Shown one piece after another: positions 45,242-54,342 of a stretch of DNA of 64,000 nt. The stretch is from G965200765 sp965203865 (GTDB lineage: Bacteria; Pseudomonadota; Gammaproteobacteria; Arenicellales; JAJDZL01): assembly GCA_965203865.1 (NCBI GenBank), contig OZ241916.1, positions 2,356,001 through 2,420,000 on the forward strand, given 5' to 3'. The position numbers and the translations under genes were made by a program. Numbering within the stretch: the first letter of the stretch is position 1; every line of letters begins with the position of its first letter. The notes below the pieces were generated by a model. That model was not told the origin of the DNA. It did not search any database and saw only the letters and a program-made list of their open reading frames with translations.

Positions 45242-48180
45242 ACAGCACCGTTTTCATCGTCGCTATTAGTATCGATTTCCGCGATCTCGTCAATCCGGCA
45301 AAGCGTACCAAGATGGCAGAAATCGCAAGCTATCAACAAAGGTTCAAGGCTTGCATCGCCAGTCATGAAACCTGTCGCAAGACGGTTTAGAACTCGCTCC
45401 CATCGTACCTGCGCTTCTTGCCAGGTTTCCTGGCCTTCACTGCGCTTGTCGGACTTGTGAAAAGACGAAAACCGGGTACCATCAATGCTCAGTTTTGCAT
45501 ATCCCACTCCTTCCAAATCCTCTCCTGTCTGCTTCAATGCATGCGCGTAAATCATTAACTGAGGATCGCGCGGACGCTCACCCTTCAAATGCGCAATGCT
45601 GCAAAGCCCAGTCTTGTAGTCAATAACGATTGCACCGGTTTTTGTACTGTCAACACGGTCTATCATCAGATTGACAGGCAAATTCCCAATAAAAGTTTCA
45701 TATCTTTCTTCGCGCTTTATAACCTTGAAAGGCATGCGATCCATGTCTTGCTCAAACCAGTTCTTTGCCAGAGATTTCATTTTTTCGACCTGATTGTCAA
45801 GAATTTCCTGACTCAACGGACAGATTCTTCGATTGTTCATTTTTTCTACCACCTGCCTGGCAATCAATTCAGCTTCGCAGACAAAATTGTGTACTCCAGT
45901 TTTCTCCAATGATTTTTGAGAACTAAACTTCTCGTACAGCAATTCAAACATCTCATGTGTTACTGACCCATGCTCCAGCGGCGATATTCCCAGTTGAAGC
46001 TGGTCAATTTGCCTTGCGTTCAATCGATACTGTGCAAAAGCCTGAAAGGGACACTGAGACTGACTTTTCAGGATTCCCGTCCCGCCGCGAATTGATTCAA
46101 TGTCGGAAACAGAATCGACATTCCAATTGCTATACTTTTCAAGCGTAGGGAAAGCAAGTGCAATCCGTTCCTGATACTGTTCGTAAGCTGCTGAACAGAT
46201 TTCAGAGGTTGGTTCAGGTGTCGCTTTGTATTTTGTCAGCCGTGAACTAGGTTGAAATTCATGATCGGCATCAAACTTTGCATAGCTTAGTACTGCCTGC
46301 TGTGTATTGCTCATCAAGCGGGACAACTTTTGATCTACAAACTGTTCTACGCCAGCTGATGAAGCATTGGGAATTTCGAAAGCCTTTTGAACTGAAACAG
46401 GAATGAACGGAGTGGGTCGTGGCATTCCAGGAATGTTCTCGTTATTCATCTCCATGATCCACAAGTGAGTGAAAGACTGCCCGGAAAGGGCAGCCAGACC
46501 GCCAATCTGAATTGGCACCCGAATTGCCGGCGGGGTAATTATTTGATCAGAAGCCGTCCGGTACAGCTTTGAAATCACTTCAGACAATTCGACTTCTGTT
46601 CCTAAAAATCCATATTCTGCTACTCTTTCGACCAGTTCGCCCCACTTTTGATGAGCATGAAACTCATCGATGCCAAAATTTCTGCCTTCCAGAGATGGCG
46701 ACTGAAAATGTCTGATCCAGTCGTTTATAAACCGGCTCCAAAAACCATACTCTGCGCGCTTTGGAGCGTTGGAAAGCATAGTTCCCGCCTTTGTCAGCAA
46801 TTTGCGCAACTGAGGGTATTCAAACGTTTCCTCTCGAATGAACCAGATTACATTGTCTACAGAAACTGGCTTGCCCCCTTTTAAATTCATTGCCAGTTTG
46901 GATAGCAAGTCATGGAACTGCTTGTACTTGGGGCGTTCTTCTTGAATGAAGCTGAGCAATTCATCTGCAGAAACGGACTCGCCGCACAGTTCTTCCAGGT
47001 CACTAGCCAAACTCGACAGCAAACGATGGGGCCGACTGTAATCTATAAATCGAATGACATTGGCTATTGAAACGGACTTGCTGCCCATTTTCACCAAGTT
47101 CATTGCCAGTTTGGACCGAGCCTCTGATTCGGCATCCCAGCCTTTGATACGATCAGAACGAAGTACCGCACTGAAACACTCTATGTCAAACTTGGGACGC
47201 ATCAATTCAATCAGGTTGAACATGTCAACGACGAGCGGAACCTGATTCAGTGCTGTACCAATAGTGATATGGAACGAAAAATTGTGAGCCTGACGCTTTT
47301 CCAATAATGCATTCGGGTTCAAAGTAGCCGCAAATATCCTTTCTATTCTGGGTTGAAGCTCACTTAGATTCGGTACTGCAATGCCGACACGGCACTTTTC
47401 CGAATTCTGTTCAATGACCGTCCTTGCCCAGCTTGCACATTTGGAAATCTCTTCGTCAAGCGTGCCAAAATCAACCCGCACTACATCGTCCGGCATTTTT
47501 GAAATGTAACTTTCGATTATTTGTACATCTACTCCCGCATTCCTCATCTCATCGACAATCCACTGGTGCTGCGGAGTCCAATCCTCTATTTCTGCAATCG
47601 CCACTTTGAGGTTGATCAAATCTGCAACCTGCTGAATCCTGGCGATAATCTCGCTTGGGGCGGATTCTATATCCAGCATATTGCTGTCCTGCAGAAAACT
47701 TCGGTACTTGTCTAGCCACTGAACGAACATGCTTACATCCTCGCTCACTTCATCGCCAAAGTCTGAAGTTGAAATTTTGTAACTGCACATTTGACGATAT
47801 GCGTTTTTTGCAGCCGACGCAGTTGAATTAACATGCCACAGTAAATAGGCAAAGTCATCCTGATGCTCCTCCCGAATACTTTCAGAAATCAAACGCTCCC
47901 AGAGAAGCGTTGTCTGGTTTGAAGTCAAGAGTTGACGATGACCTGTAAGCCGGGCCTGTTCCAGCTCGAACCAAATGCTTCTTAGCCAGGCATCCCACGT
48001 CATGGACTGCGGGCTTGGCCAACTTTCGCTTCCCTGACTGATTTGATACAAGTTGAACTCGTCTCGAACCAAATGTCCAAGTCGCTCGGTTCCCGTAACG
48101 ATCGTGTAGCCTTCTAGCAACAAGGCAACGCAACGGCTTACTATGCTTTCGGGGTGAATTGTTTTCAGGGCATCTTGCAT
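45238..48180 (-). CDS. addB: AddB-like PD-(D/E)XK nuclease/inactivated helicase, DNA repair protein
   Basis: This 980-residue protein resembles the gammaproteobacterial AddB-type repair proteins. It has a degenerate helicase region with a weak GTERLGHLV start in place of Walker A. The C-terminal RecB-type nuclease carries GAIVIDYKTG. Four cysteines flank it (SQCPFQAF near 720 and ACDFCHLGTLC near the end), which would bind the iron-sulfur cluster that stabilises AddB. Residues around 355-470 contain three similar 38-residue segments not expected in the family. It is the first gene of the long minus-strand run and overlaps addA by four bases. Confidence 0.87.
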   Translation of the reverse strand: MQDALKTIHPESIVSRCVALLLEGYTIVTGTERLGHLVRDEFNLYQISQGSESWPSPQSMTWDAWLRSIWFELEQARLTGHRQLLTSNQTTLLWERLISESIREEHQDDFAYLLWHVNSTASAAKNAYRQMCSYKISTSDFGDEVSEDVSMFVQWLDKYRSFLQDSNMLDIESAPSEIIARIQQVADLINLKVAIAEIEDWTPQHQWIVDEMRNAGVDVQIIESYISKMPDDVVRVDFGTLDEEISKCASWARTVIEQNSEKCRVGIAVPNLSELQPRIERIFAATLNPNALLEKRQAHNFSFHITIGTALNQVPLVVDMFNLIELMRPKFDIECFSAVLRSDRIKGWDAESEARSKLAMNLVKMGSKSVSIANVIRFIDYSRPHRLLSSLASDLEELCGESVSADELLSFIQEERPKYKQFHDLLSKLAMNLKGGKPVSVDNVIWFIREETFEYPQLRKLLTKAGTMLSNAPKRAEYGFWSRFINDWIRHFQSPSLEGRNFGIDEFHAHQKWGELVERVAEYGFLGTEVELSEVISKLYRTASDQIITPPAIRVPIQIGGLAALSGQSFTHLWIMEMNNENIPGMPRPTPFIPVSVQKAFEIPNASSAGVEQFVDQKLSRLMSNTQQAVLSYAKFDADHEFQPSSRLTKYKATPEPTSEICSAAYEQYQERIALAFPTLEKYSNWNVDSVSDIESIRGGTGILKSQSQCPFQAFAQYRLNARQIDQLQLGISPLEHGSVTHEMFELLYEKFSSQKSLEKTGVHNFVCEAELIARQVVEKMNNRRICPLSQEILDNQVEKMKSLAKNWFEQDMDRMPFKVIKREERYETFIGNLPVNLMIDRVDSTKTGAIVIDYKTGLCSIAHLKGERPRDPQLMIYAHALKQTGEDLEGVGYAKLSIDGTRFSSFHKSDKRSEGQETWQEAQVRWERVLNRLATGFMTGDASLEPLLIACDFCHLGTLCRIDEIAEIDTNSDDENGAV

Positions 48181-48677
48181 TGGAATTTGCTGGAGAGACT
48201 GTACAAATCAAATCTACTGTTTAAATTCAACTGCCTTAAAAATGAAAATCAATTTATACATACCTTTTATTATCTGATTAACTCTCATACAGAGCCTGTT
48301 CGTTGTTAATCAATTCTAATGCCTGCGATTTATCCGGGCTTGCAGGAGGGTGAAACTAGTCCAACACTTTGAAAAAGCCAAGGACCAACCTCCATATTAA
48401 CAGATAAATACCAGAAGTATTCAAAATGAATTGGGTTTACAATTATAAGCAAGAATTATGCAATGAATACACTGAATGTATCCTTTGAAAAACCGTGGAA
48501 ATCACTGGCTGGAAACTAGTAAATTGAACTTGTTCAATATTGTTCCAAGTCAAATTTCGCGATTTCAACTAACTCACTGTGCAAAACCACAATCATGTTT
48601 TGATTGGCTGAAAAATTCAACTTATTATTCAATGGACAACTCAAAATAACAGAATTTCACTTTCTAATTTAGACCCC
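48181..48677. other. Intergenic stretch between divergent addB and HNH nuclease genes
   Basis: These roughly 500 AT-rich bases hold no frame with a ribosome site and no RNA gene that I can recognise. They must contain the divergent promoters of addB and of the HNH nuclease; only the latter is clear (48600-48628). No controller-protein gene of the kind that often accompanies Type II restriction genes is present. Confidence 0.6.
48600..48628 (+). promoter_or_regulatory. Sigma-70-like promoter of the HNH nuclease gene
   Basis: TTGATT (48600-48605) and TATTAT (48623-48628) are spaced by exactly 17 bases. The ATG at 48678 lies about 43 bases beyond the expected start of transcription. Confidence 0.5.
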
Positions 48678-49640
48678 ATGGCAGACGTAGAAATTTACCT
48701 GAAACAATTTAGTCGTTTCAATCGACATCCGACATTTGGCAATACTCCTCACAAACCGTGTCTTCTACTAGCTGTGCTTGACCTTGTCGAATCCGGTGCA
48801 ATTACCGATGGAAGAATTGAATACTCACAGATAGCTGCAACAGAATTCTACTCATCCTATTACAGAATAGTAGCAGGTAAGAAGCGGTCGTCAAATTCAT
48901 ATTATCCATTCTTTCACCTCAGCAAAGAGAAAGGAGAATATTGGCTTCTCGAATCACATCCCAATCGCGAAACTCCCATGGCACAGATGAAGGCTCATAT
49001 ACAATTTGCGACCTTTATGGAAAATATAAAATGTGCGCATCTGGCTCCAGAATTGTTCAAATGTATGAAAGATAGTGAGAGTCGCTATAGACTCAGAGAG
49101 GAAATTATTAACTCTCATTTCAGCAATTTTTCCTTTTCTCTTTGGAAATTGATTGAACAGTTTCGAAGTTCATTGCAATACGAGCGATCTCTTCGTGAAC
49201 TCGCATTCAACGGAAAGATAATTCCTGAGCATGTTATCCCCGATTCAAAATTTGCAAGAGATAGTGCATTTAAACGCGTAGTTCTTCACTCCTTCGACTA
49301 CAGATGCGCTGCTACTAATCTTCGCATTATCATTCCCGAATACTGTGCATTTTTGAAAGTGGCACACTTGAAACCTGACCCCATAATTGCTATCAACCAC
49401 AATCCGCGAAACGGTATTCCCCTTTTACCAACTTACAAAAGTGCTATGGATGCTGGGTTGATTTCTCCAGGACCCGATAATAAGTGGTATGTGTCATCTT
49501 TGCTTAGCAAATATCCTTCTGTTAATCCTTTTGAAAATATTGAAGGAGCGGATGTATTCTTCCCAAAGAACTGGGAACCTTTGGAAAACGCTTTGAAGTG
49601 GCGTATTGAAAATTGTCTGGCTAAAACGAATTCGCCATGA
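48678..49640 (+). CDS. HNH-type restriction endonuclease-like protein with altered active site
   Basis: This 320-residue protein has the N-terminal module of HNH restriction proteins (LKQFSRFNRHPTFGNTPHKP). A C-terminal HNH_2-like domain follows at about 195-262: FKRVVLHSFDYRCAATNLR, the general-base His230 in VAHLKP, and Asn245 in NPRNG. Where relatives have two histidines before the AFD turn, this protein has Tyr253-Lys254 (PTYKSAMDAG), so a metal ligand appears lost. It is convergent with an m4C-type methyltransferase, the expected layout of a small Type II system. It may be inactive or use a different ligand set. Confidence 0.75.
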   Translation: MADVEIYLKQFSRFNRHPTFGNTPHKPCLLLAVLDLVESGAITDGRIEYSQIAATEFYSSYYRIVAGKKRSSNSYYPFFHLSKEKGEYWLLESHPNRETPMAQMKAHIQFATFMENIKCAHLAPELFKCMKDSESRYRLREEIINSHFSNFSFSLWKLIEQFRSSLQYERSLRELAFNGKIIPEHVIPDSKFARDSAFKRVVLHSFDYRCAATNLRIIIPEYCAFLKVAHLKPDPIIAINHNPRNGIPLLPTYKSAMDAGLISPGPDNKWYVSSLLSKYPSVNPFENIEGADVFFPKNWEPLENALKWRIENCLAKTNSP

Positions 49641-49731
49641 TTGAAAGATTTCAGAACCCGCTTTGATTCGCTTGTTTTTAGCAAGGCTTTAGTTTGAATC
49701 GCTCTTAATTACTCACAATCACTATTAGAAA

Positions 49732-50604
49732 TCAAATCAATTTGCTTGCCACTCTTTTCAGTTTCTCGCGAGCAATTTCTACATAGTTTTCATCAATTTC
49801 ATAGCCAATATACTGTCTGCCAGCAAGAATTGCCGCTTCTGCAGTAGTCCCGGAACCCATAAACGGGTCCAATACAATATCGCCAGCATAGGAATACATG
49901 TGAATTATTCTTTTGGGCAATTCAATGGGAAACGGAGCGGGATGATTTGCTTTCTTTGCACTGGCGGCAGGGAATGTCCAGATACTTTTCGTCCAATCCA
50001 AAAACTCATCTCTTCCTATTGTGTTTTCCCCAATGGGGTGCCGCTTGAATGAACCCTTGCTGAATACCAGAATGTATTCGTGAACATCGCGTAATACAGG
50101 ATTGCTGGATGACATCCAGCTGCCCCAGGCACAAGATGTTCCTGCACTCGCACCTTTATTCCAAATGATTTCTCCCCTCATCAGGTAGCCAAGTTCCTGG
50201 GCAATATCAATTATGCCTGAATGCAGAGGAATGTAAGGTGTACGACCTACATTTGCAATATTTACACATGCCCTGCCGCCATCAACCAATACTCTGAAGG
50301 TTTCAGACAGAACTGCTTCAAGAAGATCCTTGTATTCCTGCAAGGACAAGTCTTCATCGTATTCCTTGCCGACATTGTAGGGCGGTGAAGTAACCATCAA
50401 ATGAACAGACCTGTCCGGAAGCTGATTCATGCTGGTGCTGTCTGCACAGTAGATTATGTTCGTTTCTGAAAGAGCATTTTCTCCGGCATTACTCCCTTCA
50501 TTGGACTCTCTCAGCCCGCTGTACATTTTCTTGCTGTAGAACTTGCTGGAGTCGTGTCCAATTCGACTGACAGTTCCGAACGATGATGTTTTCGACCTTT
50601 TCAT
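49732..50604 (-). CDS. Beta-class DNA methyltransferase, probably N4-cytosine-specific
   Basis: With the start at ATG 50604 the protein has about 290 residues. The catalytic motif TSPPYNVG lies near residue 72 and the SAM-binding DPFMGSGTTAEA near 246, the beta-class order. A serine in place of aspartate in the SPPY motif favours N4-cytosine methylation over N6-adenine. The rest matches short orphan or Type II methylases (WNKGASAGTSCAWGSW). It converges on the HNH nuclease gene, with about 90 bases between stops, so the two probably form one restriction-modification unit. Recognition sequence is unknown. Confidence 0.87.
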   Translation of the reverse strand: MKRSKTSSFGTVSRIGHDSSKFYSKKMYSGLRESNEGSNAGENALSETNIIYCADSTSMNQLPDRSVHLMVTSPPYNVGKEYDEDLSLQEYKDLLEAVLSETFRVLVDGGRACVNIANVGRTPYIPLHSGIIDIAQELGYLMRGEIIWNKGASAGTSCAWGSWMSSSNPVLRDVHEYILVFSKGSFKRHPIGENTIGRDEFLDWTKSIWTFPAASAKKANHPAPFPIELPKRIIHMYSYAGDIVLDPFMGSGTTAEAAILAGRQYIGYEIDENYVEIAREKLKRVASKLI

Positions 50605-50761
50605 GGAATGCATTAACAGACTACTTCAGAATTCTTGAACCGGCAAACTGTAAACTACGGTTACCTCTTACTGAGTATTATGCTTGTGATTCAATGAATA
50701 CGAAAATAGTATTTCAGTACTGTATAAGTTTCTTCCACGTTTATGTTCAAAGGATTTCGTC

Positions 50762-51235
50762 ATGTGGACCAGTATCATTCTATTGACTACGATTACCGTT
50801 CTCTACGCCGGATACAACCTGCTCATTAAAGTTTCAAGCAATTATGTTCCGGCATCAGCGACATCTACAATACTTGCCACAATTTGCCTTCAAGTGTTTG
50901 CGCTGGCGGCATCCAGCATGTTTGCGCTACTCCTTGTTGCTCGCGGAGGCCACGACCTGAAACTTTCAGCGACTGCGTACTTTTGGGCAGCAGGGGCAGG
51001 CCTGTGCATCGGTTTGGCAGAAATTGGCTATTTCTACTTGTTTCGCGGCGTTGGCGGCACCGGACCTGTTGCCGCGAATGTTGCGATACCTGCCATTGTT
51101 ACTGGAACCATAGTATTGACAATGCTACTGTCAGCATTCGCATTAAGAGAATCTATCGGGCTGATGCAAGTAGCAGGCATACTTGTCGTATTCATTGGAA
51201 TCGCGATGATCTTTGCCGGGGGACTTTCATCGTAA
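50762..51235 (+). CDS. Half-size EamA/DMT-type membrane transporter
   Basis: This 157-residue protein is mostly membrane helices, with five predicted. The last two (VAANVAIPAIVTGTIVLTML, then IGLMQVAGILVVFIGIAMIF) match one EamA repeat of the drug/metabolite transporter family. Normal members have two such repeats, so this form would act as a dimer. An AAAGGA sequence precedes the start. The substrate is unknown. The DUF3565 gene follows at once on the same strand. Confidence 0.75.
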   Translation: MWTSIILLTTITVLYAGYNLLIKVSSNYVPASATSTILATICLQVFALAASSMFALLLVARGGHDLKLSATAYFWAAGAGLCIGLAEIGYFYLFRGVGGTGPVAANVAIPAIVTGTIVLTMLLSAFALRESIGLMQVAGILVVFIGIAMIFAGGLSS

Positions 51236-51283
51236 CGCACATTGCCATCTTCTACCAGTGCTTGCTGCCAACTTCCAATAACA

Positions 51284-51745
51284 GTGAAACGGTCAATAAT
51301 CGAATTTCAACTTGATGAAGAAGACCACTGGTTTGCACGTCTGGACTGCGGCCACAATCAGCACGTCCGCCATCGGCCACCGTTTGTTGACCGACCTTGG
51401 GTTGCTAGCGAGGAAGGTCGTAATTCCATGCTCGGCAAAAAACTTGTTTGCGTGCGTTGCGACCGAATGGAATGGCCTGAGAATTGCAAACCCTATCGAA
51501 AGACACCTGAATTCGATGAAAATACTGTACCGAAGGGACTAACCTCCAATCATGCTACCAAGCGCGGTGTTTGGGGTCGGATCCATGTGCTTTCCGGGGT
51601 GCTGGTTTACCATATCGGACCGCCTGTCAACAAGTCGTTGAGAATTGGCTCAGAATCCAGGGCAGTCATTGTTCCCGAGGTGCAGCATCGTGTGGAACCT
51701 GAAGGGCAAGCAAGATTCTTTGTTGAATTTTCACGAGTAAGCTAA
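51284..51745 (+). CDS. DUF3565-DUF1971 fusion protein
   Basis: I place the start at GTG 51284, where the DUF3565 consensus begins (KRSIIEFQLDEEDHWFARLD). That gives 153 residues; a TTG at 51242 would add 14 without family likeness. The first 70 residues are DUF3565, with the CGHNQHVRHRPP motif and two CxxC-like cysteines (VCVRCD). The rest matches DUF1971/TehB-like cupins (GVWGRIHVLSGVLVYHI). Both domains may bind metal. The fusion is known in marine and soil proteobacteria, but no function is established. Confidence 0.72.
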   Translation: MKRSIIEFQLDEEDHWFARLDCGHNQHVRHRPPFVDRPWVASEEGRNSMLGKKLVCVRCDRMEWPENCKPYRKTPEFDENTVPKGLTSNHATKRGVWGRIHVLSGVLVYHIGPPVNKSLRIGSESRAVIVPEVQHRVEPEGQARFFVEFSRVS

Positions 51746-51891
51746 AGAATATTCGCCGAAAATCGTGTCAGTTGCCCTAAAGCGAAGGCAATGAATTTCA
51801 CAGAGTTTAAAACATCGCAAAGTAGTTTCATCAAATACCAAAGCCCGGCGAGATTGTTGTTTGAACAGTAGGAGTTTGCTTGTATAGAAAT

Positions 51892-51968
51892 TGGTGCCGG
51901 CGAGAGGATTTGAACCTCCGACCAGCTGATTACGAATCAGCTGCTCTGCCGAGCTGAGCTACACCGGC
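51892..51968 (-). tRNA. tRNA-Thr (anticodon CGT)
   Basis: The minus strand folds into a full cloverleaf of 77 bases. The acceptor stem pairs GCCGGTG (from 51968) with CGCCGGC, with one G-U pair. The anticodon loop TTCGTAA is closed by GCTGA/TCAGC and gives anticodon CGT, reading ACG. The T-loop GGTTCAAATCC is standard, and CCA is encoded at 51892-51894. Confidence 0.95.
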
Positions 51969-52254
51969 AAACAATTGTCACATCAAAACCTGCTCTATTC
52001 ACTTCTTTCGGACTTGTTTATGGATGCACCCGAAAAACCCGCAGGCAATTCAAGCCGCATAGGCAGACGAAATTGAACGAGACCGCTGAGATATGATGGA
52101 ACAAGATTATAGCAAAATCAATCCCTGCCCTTGCAAATGCTGAATGTGGGCTCCGAAATTTGCAATAAACAAGCATGCAAAAAATTTGCAGCTGCAGAAT
52201 TTGTAAAATTAGAATCAACGAATTCCAAATTTATCCATCAATTCAGTCGCAAGA

Positions 52255-53229
52255 ATGGCTCATATTCCAAAAATTGACATATCCGCGTCAAATTGCCAAA
52301 CCAATCTTTCAACATCGCTGGTTGATGCATTCGCTGATACAGGATTCTGCTTTATTACAGGACATGGCATCAACTACAGTCTGGTAGACAGAATACGTTT
52401 GCTGGTCAAGGATTTGTTCGCATTGCCACCGCATACCCTTGAACCGTTCCATGTCCAGCAGAGCAACTACCGAGGATATGTCCCCCTTGGATTCTTCACT
52501 CCGAATGACGGGGGTGATAGTGATCTTTACACCGCATGGAAACTGCACTGGGAAGCTCCTGCAGAACTGAAACATCGTTCTAAAATTTTCGGAACAAACC
52601 GTTGGCCGCCGGTCCCGAATTTACGCGAGGCAGTCTTGAATTACTGGGCATTGCTGGACGAACTTGCATCAAAACTACTGCAGGCGATTGAAGTCGGACT
52701 TGGTTTGCCAGCAGGCGCCCTGAATCAATGGTTTGATTCTCCTTTAACCAATATGACTTTACTGTATTATCCAGCTGCCGGAAAGAAAAACCTGGGATTC
52801 CACCCGCACAAGGATTTCGCCGTTCTGACGATCTTGCCGTACGACCCGGTCGGTGGTTTGCAGGTCATGTCTCGAAAAGGCGAGTGGATTAATGTCGTTG
52901 GGCCCGAGGATGCCTTTCTGGTAAATGCAGGAGATATTCTTGAAATTTGGAGCGGCGGCCGCTTGCGGTCTGCACCTCATCGTGTTGTAAACAGGACCGG
53001 GAAAGAACGAATTTCATTTCCATGGTTTGCTGTACCGGAACCCGAATTGAATATTGAACCACTAGTTGAACCAGTAACCGGTTTTAACCGTGCGACGTTG
53101 AATTGCGGTGAAGCAAGCTTGGCAGTTTGGACTTCAAATTGGCCCGAAACATCCCCGCCAAACGGTATTGCATTAGCTGAGTTCGACGGCAACGAGAGAA
53201 ACATTGAACATTTACGAGTTCAAAATTGA
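52255..53229 (+). CDS. Isopenicillin-N-synthase-like Fe(II)/2-oxoglutarate oxygenase
   Basis: This 324-residue protein has the N-terminal DIOX_N-like region (IPKIDISA, then TGFCFITGHGI). The double-stranded beta-helix core carries the iron ligands His185, Asp187 and His242 (HPHKDF and SAPHRV) and the 2-oxoglutarate-binding R252-x-S254. The family hydroxylates or cyclises small molecules, and bacterial members are often catabolic or secondary-metabolic. It lies upstream of two peptide-type ABC permease genes on the same strand, about 150 bases away. The substrate is unknown. Confidence 0.87.
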   Translation: MAHIPKIDISASNCQTNLSTSLVDAFADTGFCFITGHGINYSLVDRIRLLVKDLFALPPHTLEPFHVQQSNYRGYVPLGFFTPNDGGDSDLYTAWKLHWEAPAELKHRSKIFGTNRWPPVPNLREAVLNYWALLDELASKLLQAIEVGLGLPAGALNQWFDSPLTNMTLLYYPAAGKKNLGFHPHKDFAVLTILPYDPVGGLQVMSRKGEWINVVGPEDAFLVNAGDILEIWSGGRLRSAPHRVVNRTGKERISFPWFAVPEPELNIEPLVEPVTGFNRATLNCGEASLAVWTSNWPETSPPNGIALAEFDGNERNIEHLRVQN

Positions 53230-53382
53230 AAACAGACTGTATCAAGAATCACCGGAAGATGAATTTATCTTCAAAAATGTGCGATATAAGAATTTGGGGC
53301 GTAACTACTTGTTCAATAATGACCTTTGAAACAGGTTCAAGCAATACAGCGATTTCATAAACCAAAATCAATTCTTCGACCC

Positions 53383-54342
53383 ATGGCTTCCTATCTTCTC
53401 TCCCGACTGGTGCAAACCATGATTGTGATTTTGGTCATGTCATTCATAGTTTATATGCTGCTTGGACTGATGCCGGGCGACCCTATAGATCTGATGATAA
53501 GCGCCGATCCAAACCTTACTGCCGAAGATGCTGCGCGGCTAAAGGCACTATACGGACTAGATCAGCCGTTGGGGAAGCGCTATTTGAATTGGCTGATGGC
53601 CGCAATGCAGGGAGATTTTGGATTTAGCCGTCTCTACTCCAAACCGGTGTTCGTTGTCTTGGGACCGGCTCTGAAAAATACTTTGGTGCTAATGGGAGTC
53701 GCTTTTCTCGTATCCGTTTGTCTTGCGATTCCTGCCGGAATCATTGCTGCGCGGCGAATTCACAGCCCTCTGGACTACTCAATCAATCTGTTTTGTTTTG
53801 CCGGAATCTCTGTTCCCCCATTTTGGCTTGCACTGATGCTGATTCTTCTGTTTTCAGTGTCGCTTGGGTGGTTGCCTGCAAATGCAGTTCCTGTCGGAAC
53901 CTCGGGTTTTTGGGACAACGCGAAAGCGTTGATTTTGCCCGTGATTACATTATCTATGGTAAGTATTGGCGGCGTTACTCGATATGTCCGTGCCTCGCTA
54001 CATGAATCACTCCGGCACGACTATGTCCGAACCGCACTTGCCAAGGGACTGACAGAGTATCAGGTCATTACCAAGCACGCACTGAGAAATTCAATGATTC
54101 CGGTTGTAACGATTCTTTCATTGGATATTGGTGCCTTTTTTTCTGGGGCATTGATTACGGAAATCATGTTCAGCTACCCCGGAGTCGGCAAACTGATTTT
54201 CGACGCGATTCAGAGCAGCGACTATAACCTTGCCCTTGTCGGATTACTACTGTCTACTGCTGTGACACTAGCTGCCAACTTTCTTGCGGACATAAGTTAT
54301 GTGGCACTTGACCCGCGCGTAACATTTCACTCGGCGCAATGA
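53383..54342 (+). CDS. ABC transporter permease, DppB/OppB type
   Basis: The chosen start is ATG 53383 (MASYLLSRLVQTMIV), as the 19 residues upstream from a TTG are outside the family pattern. The 319-residue protein has six membrane helices, the N-terminal GDPIDLMISADPNLT loop of DppB proteins, and the cytoplasmic coupling segment with the EAA loop (RTALAKGLTEYQVITKHALRN). It imports dipeptides, nickel or similar solutes with DppC. The next gene overlaps by ATGA. No binding protein or ATPase gene is in view. Confidence 0.88.
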   Translation: MASYLLSRLVQTMIVILVMSFIVYMLLGLMPGDPIDLMISADPNLTAEDAARLKALYGLDQPLGKRYLNWLMAAMQGDFGFSRLYSKPVFVVLGPALKNTLVLMGVAFLVSVCLAIPAGIIAARRIHSPLDYSINLFCFAGISVPPFWLALMLILLFSVSLGWLPANAVPVGTSGFWDNAKALILPVITLSMVSIGGVTRYVRASLHESLRHDYVRTALAKGLTEYQVITKHALRNSMIPVVTILSLDIGAFFSGALITEIMFSYPGVGKLIFDAIQSSDYNLALVGLLLSTAVTLAANFLADISYVALDPRVTFHSAQ

